DNA of 64,000 bases from Dicyema japonicum (taxonomy: Eukaryota; Dicyemida; Rhombozoa; Dicyemidae). Location: contig RDEW01000002.1 of assembly GCA_011109175.1 (NCBI GenBank), positions 1,580,427 to 1,644,426 of the forward strand. Reading direction: 5' to 3'. Of the stretch, positions 55,231 through 64,000 are shown piece after piece (positions within the stretch are counted from its first letter, which is position 1; the number at the start of each line of letters is the position of its first letter). Under the pieces are notes generated by a model, which worked only from the letters and a program-made list of their open reading frames with translations, was not told the origin of the DNA and did not search any database. A program made the translations under genes and the position numbers.

Positions 55231-56091
55231 ATGAATAATCAAACCTCAATTTCCAACATGTGGAAGATGTTGAGGCGTCTGATGATCCCAGAATACGAAG
55301 ATAACAAAGAACAATGCCAGCTCAATCTGAATAAATTTATGAAACATTGTATTCGAATCAGTCACATTCCTTATAAAAAGATTAACACAAAAACGAAAAT
55401 AAAAAAGAAGCCATCCAAATTTGCCCCGTTGATTTATTTTTTTCCTAAAGATGTATCCAAAGCAATATCAAATCAGAAAAAAAACAAACTCATGTGGCCC
55501 AGACGGAATTCCTCTTATTCTGATGAAACACTTGTGCCCATCATCAATAAATGCATTGATAATCATCTACAACACATCGCTGAACATGAATACTATACCG
55601 ATTTTATGGAAACTATCAAAAATTCGTCCAATATTGAAACCGGGAAGACCAAGAACGATCTCGGCTCTTACATACCAGTTTCCCTTATATGTGTTTTGTC
55701 GAGAATCCTGGAGAAACTGATCCTAAAAGTTATTCGACCTTCTGTCCCACACAATATTGAAACCGGGAAGACCAAGAACGATCCCGGCTCTTACATACCA
55801 GTTTCCCTTATATGTGTTTTGTCGAGGATCCTGGAGAAACTGGTCCTAAAAGTTATTCGACCTTCTGTCCCACAATTTACATTCCAACATGGCTTCAAGG
55901 AAGGATTATCAACAACCTCCTTCCTAACGAAATTAATGAAGTTCATAACTGAAGGAGACAAGAAAAAGCCAAAACAGGAAAAATCGGTCATATGTACGAT
56001 CGACATTCAAAAAGCTTTCGACTCTGTTCTAAAGAAGATCCTCATACGAAAAATCCTGAGAAGAAATATCCAGTTAGGGCAGCCGCTATGA
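55231..56091 (+). pseudogene. LINE reverse transcriptase, 5' half
   Basis: An unbroken 286-codon frame, with one overlapping frame between 55451 and 55720, encodes PSKFAPLIYFFPKDVSKAIS. In the second frame comes SCGPDGIPLILMKHLCPSSI, then NDLGSYIPVSLICVLSRILE, FTFQHGFKEGLSTTSFLTKL and ICTIDIQKAFDSVLKKI with the first catalytic Asp. The rest of the palm (YADD) is missing. An in-frame 123 bp tandem duplication (55630-55752 and 55753-55875) repeats the YIPVSLICVLSRILEKL block. Frameshifts at 55450 and 55720. Confidence 0.75.
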
Positions 56092-56629
56092 CAACCGTTT
56101 ACTCTCCTTTAATTTTAAAGACTTTTTTTAATTCACGAAATAGATTCTCTTATTCTCTTTGTCATTTACATTCCTTAGCTGATCTGGATTTCATTCGAAT
56201 GCTTATTTAGGCCTGTAAATAAATAAGCTGATCTGCAAAAAGAAATGTTCATGAATCAATCGAATTGAAAAGCCGTCGTAAATTTTGTCCAAAAGTTTGA
56301 AACGGTGACGTATTTCTATTGCACTAAATGTCTACTTATAGGTATGAAAGTTCGCGATAACCATGGACGACATTTATGTATTCCTCGTTTTTCTTGTTCG
56401 TGACTGGAACACGTATTACNTCTTATTCTCTTTGTCATTTACATTCCTTAGCTGATCTGGATTTCATTCGAATGCTTATTTAGGCCTGTAAATAAATAAG
56501 CTGATCTGCAAAAAGAAATGTTCATGAATCAATATAATTGAAGAGCCGCCGTAAATTTTGTCTAAAAGTTTGAAACGGTGACGTATTTCTATTGCACTAA
56601 ATGTCTACTTATAGGTATGAAAGTTCTCG
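56092..56629. other. LINE-associated repeat with assembly duplication
   Basis: 56151-56419 and 56421-56689 are the same sequence around an N at 56420. The right end of each leads into the endonuclease piece (ataaccatggacgacattca). No gene otherwise. Confidence 0.6.
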
Positions 56630-56935
56630 ATAACCATGGACGACATTCATGTATCCCTCGTTTTTCTTGTTGGTGACTGGAACACGTATTACGGACGAAA
56701 AATTAACAGGAATCCATAGTAGAGGAAAAATAAATTCTAATTATACTGAACTGACAGGTTTCTGCTGTGCATTTGACATCCTTTTGTGCAACACTGCGTT
56801 CAAGCACCCCGCAAGGAACATTACGACATGGGTAGGACAGATAAAAATTTGGAATGAAGTTTTTGTAGCCTGCTTTCAGGAAACAAAAGTAAAAAAGGCG
56901 ACTTGATGAAGTCGTGGAAGAATACAGAGTTATAT
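56630..56935 (+). pseudogene. LINE endonuclease fragment
   Basis: The plus strand encodes TGIHSRGKINSNYTELTGFC, LLCNTAFKHPARNITTWVGQ and IKIWNEV. The G.HSRGKRN.NG..L..FC......NT.F.H...TTW pattern is the middle of the apurinic-type endonuclease of LINEs. It is nearly repeated at 57150-57400. Confidence 0.7.
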
Positions 56936-57039
56936 TGCTAGAACCAAAATTCAGACACTTTGGACAGGGATTTGCTATTCACTAACGTTACTCCAATGCG
57001 ATTAACAGATGCTGGAGTGTAAGTTACAGGATCTCAGTT

Positions 57040-59570
57040 ATTCAACTAAAGTTGGGCAAAACGCTGGCTACGGTAATCAACGCATATGTCGACTATGGAC
57101 ATAGCATAAAGTGTCCAGATGAAGTAGAAAACTTTTACACGGCACTCGCGATGACCATGGACGATATTCACGTATCCCCCTCGTTTATCTTGTCGGTGAC
57201 TGGAACACATAGTACGGACGAAAAATTCACAGGAATCCATAGTAGAAGTAAAAGAAATTCTAATGGTACTGCACTGGCAGGTTTCTGCTGTGCATTTGAC
57301 CTCTTTTTCTGCAACACTGCGTTCAAGCACCCCGCAAGGCACATTACGAAATGGGTAGGACAGATAAAATTCTGGAATGGTGAGATAGTTCCGGTTCACA
57401 ATCAAGTTGATTACATACTGTTTAATCGTCAATTCAAGTGCATGCTTATGGACTCGAGATCTTATGGAGGCACTATTCTAATGAGTGATTATAATAGGTC
57501 ATTTCTCGTTCTACAGTAGGAGAAAGTCAAGGAATTATCAAGAGAAAACAAACACAACCCTGAAAACTTGGCGGTGGAAAGTCTAAACATAAATAGTGTC
57601 ACCCCAAGTGATTCGCTGATAAGATGGATGTCCTCGTCTTAAATTTGGAGTTGAGAAGCCCACCAGTAGTAACCAATGGACTTGGAAATATTGTATGGTT
57701 ACTGTTGGAGGATATCTCAAACAGGCCACAATCGGCTTGTCTATATGACAAACAAGTCGACTTGCTATCAAGAACACATAGAATATGAGACTCCAAAACT
57801 GAGAATACAAAATGTCCAAAAAAAGAAAGCATTATTTAAAAAAGGATCTCTATTTTGCAAAACATAAAGAAAAGAGTACACTTTCTCTACGAAAAAACAA
57901 TTGAACAGTACGCAGAGGAAATTGAGGAACTTAATTTTGGCCCGAAAATGTTTAGAGCAACCCGGCTTTTAAACAAAACGGAGAAACCTAAAGGATTGAT
58001 TGGGAATAACATAAAAGGAAGACGAATGTCGAGACAAAAAAAGAAGTTGCAGAGAAAATTTCTGATCACTTTGAATTGCTCCTCAGGAATAACGACGAAC
58101 GCATAACTCAGTTTGTCGGACACTCCAGATCATTGACTAAGCCAATTACGGTAACTGTTCTTTGCTTAAACTAAGGTGTGTGTTCTGCCTGCGGGAAGCG
58201 ATAACTGATATGGCTCCTCGGAATGTGCAAATATTATTATTACTGTGGCGGAGATACAAACAACTCTGCAAACGCTGAACAACAGCTGGACTCCGGGAAT
58301 TAACGGTATCAATGAGAAACTTTTGAAACCTCCGCTGCCCTCACTGGCCCATCAACTATGTAGTATGCTAAACGACATTTTTATGAAGCACATGCCTGTC
58401 CCACTAGGGCAGGGAATTCTGATACCTATACAGAAACCTGAGAAACCTGTTGAACCTGTAGAAAATCTCAGGACTATAATCCTTCTAACAACTCTACGAA
58501 AACTAATATCTATGATTGTTCTGGATAGGATTTCTCCTACTGTTGACGAATATTTGTCTCTGGGCCAACGAGGTTGAGGAATAGGAAGGTCCACCGCGGA
58601 TATCGTATGGACACATTGATGGATATGCACCATAACAGATAGATTCAAGAAGGCTGTTCACATACTGGAGATTGATCTCTCCAGAGTGTCAGATGGTGTA
58701 CTCAGAAAATAACTAATGCTGTTACTTGGTACGTTGCTGGACGAGGACGATCAAAGGATGATACGGGTCATACTTGCGAACACAGAAATACAAGTCTTGG
58801 TGGGTTCAGAGCTATCCTGTAAACTTGAGACACATTTTGGCACTCTTCAAAAAGTTTCTTTATTGCATACTATTTGTTATCTACCCGGAACCTGCCTTTC
58901 GGGACTTACGGGCCAAAACTAGGACGACTTTGATCACAGAACAAATTTACGCAGATGACGTAGACTTTATTTCGAAGAACACATAAGAGATCAGGACTGT
59001 TATAAATCAGCTCCGGGAGCATTCGCTGGATGGTTTCTGAAATTGACAAAACAAAAGACGGAGGTCACAACTGTAAAAGAGAAACTCAATTGACATGAGA
59101 AATGGAAAACAAAGTCGGCTCACTACTCGATGATTGCAAAAATGCTATCGACTCTAGCACTTAAAAAACTAATGTCCACGTGGCTAAAAAATTCACACGT
59201 CTGGTGCGTTTATAAAATGCATTTATTCTGACCATTTTGCTGTACAACTGGGATTTGAATCAAACTTGTACTGAAAGCCTGAAAGCTTAACACAAAAAAC
59301 AACTGAAATCCTTATTGGACATACACTATCCGAAGATGATCAGAAACCAGAACCTATACACTATCTGTAAATCTGTTCACTAAGTACCGGCCCATGTCGG
59401 AGCTGACCACGGACAACCCTTCTACTGACCATAAACAATGTCAAAATGCGACAGGAAAATGCTGATGACTTAGACGACCTCCGAAAATTCGCAATCTCAA
59501 ATGGAGCGTGGAGGCGTCTGACTGCAAAGATTATCCGGGGTGCAGCACAAGCGACGTCAATGGATTAACT
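57040..59570 (+). pseudogene. LINE with endonuclease and reverse transcriptase, broken
   Basis: Endonuclease at 57052-57519: TGIHSRSKRNSNGTALAGFC, NTAFKHPARHITKWVGQI, QVDYILFNRQFKCMLMDSRS. Linker: NFGPKMFRATRLLNKTEKPK at about 57935. Reverse transcriptase: IQTTLQTLNNSWTPGINGIN at 58250, LGQGILIPIQKPEKP, TLRKLISMIVLDRISPTVDE, then GRSTADIVWTH, LLDEDDQRMIRVILANTEIQ and EQIYADDVDFISKNT with YADD at 58945. The tail, to about 59570, has RRLTAKIIRGAAQATS. About 90 bp of foreign sequence is inserted at about 58155-58240. Frameshifts are numerous. Other fragments of this family lie at 27.5, 28.4, 56.6 and possibly 61.3-62.4 kb. Confidence 0.75.
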
Positions 59571-60344
59571 TTTTTGTTTCAAACGCGCATACTAATAGTC
59601 CACTTCGTTACTACTGAGAAAACTAAATGTCCCCTAATTATGGAATATCTTACGGATTGCCACCGGGCCTTCCTCAAGATGACAAAGTTCCTTACCATCG
59701 CCTCAAGCCAGACATCAGACCATATCTTGTCGCTTGCATCAAACTATATATAGATAAGAGTAGAAACCAGCACTCCAAAACTACCGCAGGAAAAGGACTG
59801 ATATGGACATCGGATCACTAATAACTCTCACCTTCTTTTTCGTGATTTCGGGGTTAATAAAATATCGTTGCTGGAAAATGGGTACATTTATCTAGAGAAC
59901 CATTAGATCTCTCGTGAACTATGTATTCAAAAGCTTCTTATAGCATTGTCGTATTGGGGTGCACCAAACACAAAATTATACTTCACATTGTGCAAGTTAA
60001 ATTTTGATCTCTTTTAAGTGAGGATCAGTCAAAAACCCTGATTTGATCCTCATATTGTCATATATATTATATTTGTGAATGTGAAGTTTCGACCTTTTCT
60101 AACTCGGAAGTAAAAGTGAACTATCCGCTACCATGCGAAATATCTCCTTTTTGGTCTGCAGTGACTTTCCCGACCCCCATCTACACAGTCGAATAAGAGA
60201 GACATGGAATAGAATTTCGATTAATTCGAAAAGCGAAGAAGGCTGAAATTAGGAGATTGGAACTCATCTGGAGATATTTTAAAGAACCCTAATCAGGGAG
60301 GACACGGTAAGAAAGCGTGTTTGTCACTCTTGGAGAAACGGGAG
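59571..60344. other. No recognisable gene
   Basis: Some short open stretches (for example MSPNYGISYGLPPGLPQDDK at 59627) without known motifs. Nothing further. Confidence 0.35.
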
Positions 60345-60516
60345 AGAAGAGACAACACAATACTACGGAAGATAAAGAGACTTTGGGGAGTTTACGAAAG
60401 AAAGGATCTTTGAGTTGATTAAATTATCAAAGAAGAGACAACACAATACTACGGAAGATAAAGAGACTTTGGGGAGTTTACGAAAGAAAGGATCTTTGAG
60501 TTGATTAAATTATCAA
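60345..60516. repeat. 86 bp tandem duplication
   Basis: 60345-60430 and 60431-60516 are identical copies beginning agaagagacaacacaatact. Confidence 0.92.
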
Positions 60517-60700
60517 AGTAGAAGAAAGTGGATGTGATGGGATGTATAACCTTTTTCTAGAAAGTTGACTTTAATCCTACCATCTTACTAAGAAATTGTC
60601 AATTCGAAAAGAGTGCACTTAATTCGAGTGATTCTATAGGGAGAGCTCTTATTTTATCCCTTAGGGACTCACGACACTAATCTATCAATTAGGAAAATGG

Positions 60701-60976
60701 AGATAATCCAGCTTCAGCATAAATAGCTGTGAAGGAATCCGACGGGTTGATATTTTCTGAAACAACTAGATATGTTACTAATGTGCTGCCAAGTTGAACT
60801 TAATAGAATGGATGGTCATCGATACCTTGGGTCCTGGAAGATAATCCAGCTTCAGCATAAATAGCTGTGAAGGAATCCGACGGGTTGATATTTTCTGAAA
60901 CAACTAGATATGTTACTAATGTGCTGCCAAGTTGAACTTAATAGAATGGATGGTCATCGATACCTTGGGTCCTGGA
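60701..60976. repeat. 138 bp tandem duplication
   Basis: 60701-60838 and 60839-60976 are direct copies beginning agataatccagcttcagcat. They lie at the edge of the dispersed repeat shared with 28.3 kb. Confidence 0.9.
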
Positions 60977-61325
60977 ATATAAGATCAATGTCTAGAAGGG
61001 TAACTTACAGTAGAGGATCAATAATCAGTGTGATGCAAAACTCAACCACGTTATTAAATCACGTTCTAGCTATTAGACTGATCAATAGTATTATGAAGAT
61101 ATTAACAATTATTTAATCAAAGGAAGCAATCATTCCTGTTCAGTTTCCAGAATAATATCACTCCTTGTTGGTTACTGCAGGGGAACATAGTGTTGAAACA
61201 GCATCGCGAGCACTTTTTATAAACATAATCAAATACACGCATATGAGATGATCCCACAAATAAAATGAGAGCGTGAGTACAACAAGGGTCGGTCCCTGTG
61301 GATAACTTGATATCATCTATATTAT
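60720..61325 (-). repeat. Dispersed repeat, inverted copy of 27937-28390
   Basis: The reverse complement matches 27937-28390, with the 138 bp duplication as the main length difference. On the plus strand it encodes RMDGHRYLGSWNIRSMSRRV, in which GSWNIRSM resembles the first strand of a LINE endonuclease. The rest of that domain is not seen. Confidence 0.65.
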
Positions 61326-62040
61326 GACAACCGAAGGGGGTACGCCCGTTCGAGAAAGTAAATTAAACGAGAAACCAAATTTGAAATCAAAGCAACATAG
61401 CACACAACCCCTCAATTGTNTTATGTTGTCCGGCCCAGCACTCTTGTTGTTCTTCAGTTTATTTATCGCTAATTCAACCTCTTCCACTGTGATTGGGATT
61501 TTTAGCGCTTTTGCTTCTCCTTGGAAAGGGGGAAAGTCATTATTTTCTTTATTCAACAGTGTTTCGAAGTGTCGTGCAATCAATTCTGCTTTTTCTTTCG
61601 GGTTATCCACAAATTTTCCATCTTTGTCTTTGATGTGAAGGATGTTTTGTCCTTTCTTTATCCGCAGCAGCCGTAAAGCCGCATACATCCGTGATTTGTC
61701 TTTTAGGCATTCCACATCTTTTAATAGAAATGTAATAATTTCCCGTGAGTGTTTTCTGTTCATCTTTTTGATTTTCCACTTTAGTTCCCTTTGTTGGATA
61801 TTAAGCTCTTTTTTTTACTCTCGTCTGACGTGTTTGCCGCTTTTAGTCGTAGCTCTCTGCAATGTTTTGCCATATCTGGCACGTTCGGGTGGTGATCCAA
61901 TTTTAGGGCGTGATGATTTTGGACTCCAAGGCATATAATGGCCGACTTGGAGATTGCCTGTTGGAGATTGTATGCATTAAATATTTTCAAATTTGTTTTC
62001 AAGAATTTTCTCTCGCTCCGTATGTTTTCCATTTTTTCTA
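61326..62040 (-). pseudogene. LINE ORF2 5' region and reverse transcriptase start
   Basis: The minus strand from 62032 encodes DHHPNVPDMAKHCRELRLKA, a stop, NRKHSREIITFLL, ECLKDKSRMYAALRLLRIKK, AELIARHFETLLNKEN and ITVEEVELAINKLKNNKSAG followed by PDNI at the N (61420). These are the linker and first reverse transcriptase block (A...LK..K..G.D.I). After the N the sequence no longer fits. Confidence 0.75.
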
Positions 62041-62229
62041 CATTATGACCCTCCTGTGCTTCATGTGATCACTGTCTCCAAGTAAAGATCCCAATTTTCT
62101 TTTTTCCCTCCAACCTTCCTCACCATACTCAGGTTATCTTGTAATTGTTATAAACTCGGTCTTTCATGTTGACGGTCAAAACCCAGTATTTTCATTCATT
62201 GGAGATTCCGCCCGATAACCGTTCCAATT

Positions 62230-62460
62230 CACAGTTATTTTAACATAAAAAATCAATATCGTCGGCATAAAATATTTCCATGGCATATGTCTTTCGCATC
62301 CTGAGAGATCTCAGATCTGCCTCAGGGTATACAATAAAGAGGACAGGCGAAAGCGAGTTACTCTGTGGTGTTCCAGTGGTCCTATTTAAAACTCGGACAG
62401 TAAGTTTAGTCCCAGAAAGTAGTAAGCGAATCATTCTTGGCAGTCTTTATTAGGGAAACT
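62230..62460 (-). pseudogene. LINE reverse transcriptase active-site fragment
   Basis: The minus strand encodes MIRLLLSGTKLTVRVLN, TTGTPQSNSLSPVLFIVYPE and AMEIFYADDIDFLC with the YADD motif. This should follow, not precede, the block at 61326-62040 on the same strand, so the two are separate or rearranged fragments. Confidence 0.75.
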
Positions 62461-62589
62461 TGCAATAACAGTAATCTTCTGTCGACTCCAAGAGCTTTCT
62501 GAAGAACAAACAGTCTTGCCCATTTTCAATACGGAATTTTATTCGCGAGAGGAATACTCTGAAGGCGAATCACAGACGATGTGTTGATT

Positions 62590-63185
62590 TGTGGGACAGG
62601 ACAAGCCTGAAAAGTAGAATTGATGTGATTCAAAAAATATTACAAAAAGCTTGGAAAGTAAACGCCGAAAATAAATTGACGAATGCAGCCTCGAAGGTTA
62701 ACTGAAAGAACCCTTGTTTCTGGAAAATGTACAGAAGGCTAACTGATGGAAATTTATAGGCAAAAAATATTGTGCTGGCCGTTCAAGAGGGAAGGACAAT
62801 TCCCTTGGAAAGAGTACTCACAGTATTCAGAAAACAACTGGGAAATATACAAAGAGTTAACCCTGTTATTATTATACCTGAGAAAATTTCAGAAGAGATA
62901 TCTAATTATATGGATTACTCTATGGGCGATCTGGAAAGTCTGGTAGAGGAAATCACTCTGGCAGAAGTCAGAATTTCTATACGCGAGTGCAAACACAAGG
63001 CTCCTGGATTCGATAGCATTCCAATGACTATGTTTAAAGAAGCCGTTATGGAAGCGTGCTATTGTGAAGATGATCCTCAAACCTGGAAAGTCAAGAAAAG
63101 GTCTTTTAGTTATAGGCCAATATGCCTTATATGTTCTACATCAAAGATTATGGATCGGATTGTATTCAAGAGATTGAATCAGTAA
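62590..63185 (+). pseudogene. Jockey-like LINE fragment
   Basis: The plus strand encodes FRKQLGNIQRVNPVIIIPEK, EITLAEVRISIRECKHKAPG followed by FDSIPMTMFKEAV, and SFSYRPICLICSTSKIMDRI followed by VFKRLNQ. It matches the linker and first reverse transcriptase blocks of the Jockey-like element at about 49580-49990 (FKKQLDRIQGVN; ANAPGLDHLSMRLFKEA; SYRPISLICSIFKIIERI), with about 90 bp deleted. Confidence 0.75.
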
Positions 63186-63422
63186 AGTGCAACCTCCATT
63201 TGGGGCGGACCTCCTCATTGGGGCACATCTATTTTTGGGCACCCCCAGGTTTTGGGGCAGTTTGAAAATTAGATCATTTTTATACAGTAATTGTATTCAA
63301 GAGATTGAATCGGTAAAGTGCAACCTCCATTTGGGGCGGACCTCCTCATTGGGGCACATCTATTTTTGGGCACCCCCAGGTTTTGGGGCAGTTTGAAAAT
63401 TAGATCATTTTTATACAGTAAT
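63161..63422. repeat. 131 bp tandem duplication including a Tigger-like end
   Basis: 63161-63291 and 63292-63422 are direct copies. Each holds cagtaaagtgcaacctccat (the second copy has cggtaaag) followed by ggggcacatctatttttggg. This resembles the terminal region at 19178 (cagtccgaacccacccc, then ttttggggcact), so the sequence is probably the left end of the element whose transposase starts at 63697. Confidence 0.7.
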
Positions 63423-63537
63423 TTCCAAAATTTGGAAATTACCTGAACCTCTTAGTGGGGCTCTTAATTTTTTTAATTTATATAAAGTCTTGCAATTTTT
63501 TTTTATACAAAAATTTTTTTTAACAATTAAACAAATG

Positions 63538-63640
63538 TCAGTTGAGGAAGCCTGCTGCGTGGATTGCGTCGAGTTCTCTCGGAGTATGGCTATTCCAATC
63601 TTTTGTCTTAGCCATAACCCTTCTAGCAATTAATATTAAA
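63538..63640 (-). pseudogene. LINE protein C-terminal scrap
   Basis: The minus strand encodes LEGLWLRQKIGIAILRENST, the end of the PD-(D/E)XK-type LINE protein (compare EAVWLRQRIGIAV at 3215). It lies between the presumed left end and the transposase of the Tigger-like element. Confidence 0.65.
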
Positions 63641-63696
63641 TTTAATTATATAAAATTTTCTTAAACTTCGCGTGCTAGATTTGCGTTTTTGTTGTC

Positions 63697-64000
63697 ATGG
63701 GGAGGAAGCTTACTCTGGAGTTAAAGCTTAAAATTGTCCAAGAAATCAACGAAAATTGTTTCATGAGCGAACGAGATATTGTCAAAAAGTATAAAATTAG
63801 TAAAGGTTATCTGATAATTCTATTTTTTAGGAGCAGTATCAAGAATTAAACAAAATTATATGAACTTTATAAATAATGGGTCCGTACAATCAAATTGTCT
63901 TAGTCAAATTTCACGGAGAAGAGACAGTCTGTCAAGAAATTCGATAAAATTGTTTATGAATGCTTTTTTAAAGCAAGGGAAGAATTTATTCCCGTTTCAG
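63697..64000 (+). CDS. Tigger/pogo-like transposase N-terminus (runs off window)
   Basis: ATG at 63697. The frame encodes MGRKLTLELKLKIVQEINEN and SERDIVKKYKISK. Splicing of 63806-63830 (25 bp, GT..AG) restores a helix-turn-helix with GAVSRIKQN, the CENP-B/psq-type DNA-binding domain of Tigger transposases. Translation then stays open to the window end (NGSVQSNCLSQISRRRDSLS and onward). Without splicing there is a short run-on and a stop. The homologous copy at 19443 has a 27 bp insert at the same place. The catalytic domain would lie beyond 64000, so activity cannot be judged. Confidence 0.7.

Noticed and set aside
63187-63396. Plus-strand 69-codon frame
   Set aside because: It is translation of a tandemly duplicated transposon end (repeated NLHLGR), not a gene.

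Overview
The window is animal nuclear DNA: AT-rich, gene-poor and mostly decayed transposable elements, with a few real host genes whose introns are extraordinarily short. I could assemble, exon by exon with consistent phase, a ribosomal protein eS25 gene (RPS25), a gamma-tubulin complex component 6 gene (TUBGCP6-like), a multi-domain C-type-lectin membrane receptor and two intact plus one broken copy of an MBOAT lysophospholipid acyltransferase. The 37 introns counted in four of these genes measure 19-36 bases, with one of 54, and most are 22-26. From memory, introns averaging about 26 bases are reported in dicyemid mesozoans (parasites of cephalopod kidneys). A dicyemid is therefore my best guess for the organism (inference, about 0.5). 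A tRNA-Arg(TCG) gene is also present.

Layout. 1-7950: decayed LINEs (an element with a PD-(D/E)XK-like C-terminus, a Jockey-like copy, another LINE tail). 7994-9537: a Tigger/pogo DNA transposon with TA target duplication, itself carrying a fold-back insertion. 10434-12525: C-type lectin receptor. 13.5-15.9 kb: LINE and Tigger pieces. 16.0-17.5 kb: MBOAT pseudogene. 17.9-20.6 kb: Tigger pieces. 20.6-24.5 kb: R4/Dong-like LINE copies on both strands. 24.7-26.25 kb: intact MBOAT. 27.4-28.8 kb: LINE debris. 29062-32271: TUBGCP6. 32.7-37.3 kb: a 1.2 kb direct repeat with hAT-like remnants around a 778 bp gap. 37.3-39.6 kb: LINE tails. 39618-41196: an integrase-bearing DNA transposon with terminal inverted repeats (Ginger-like), nested in a Jockey-like 3' end. 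41.5 kb: tRNA. 43413-43896: RPS25. 44.1-46.6 kb: IS630/Tc1-like remnants in two copies. 46.6-51.1 kb: the best preserved LINE, Jockey-like, with gag, endonuclease and reverse transcriptase. 51.4-54.9 kb: an inverted duplicate of the 24.7-27.4 kb block, carrying the second intact MBOAT and a 313 bp hAT MITE. 55.2-63.2 kb: more LINEs. 63.2-64.0 kb: the start of another Tigger element.

The host genes do not form a pathway: translation (RPS25, tRNA), microtubule nucleation (TUBGCP6), membrane lipid remodelling (MBOAT) and cell-surface recognition (lectin receptor). Several N positions are flanked by identical 160-280 bp sequences, which look like unmerged contig ends, so some local duplications are probably assembly artefacts.
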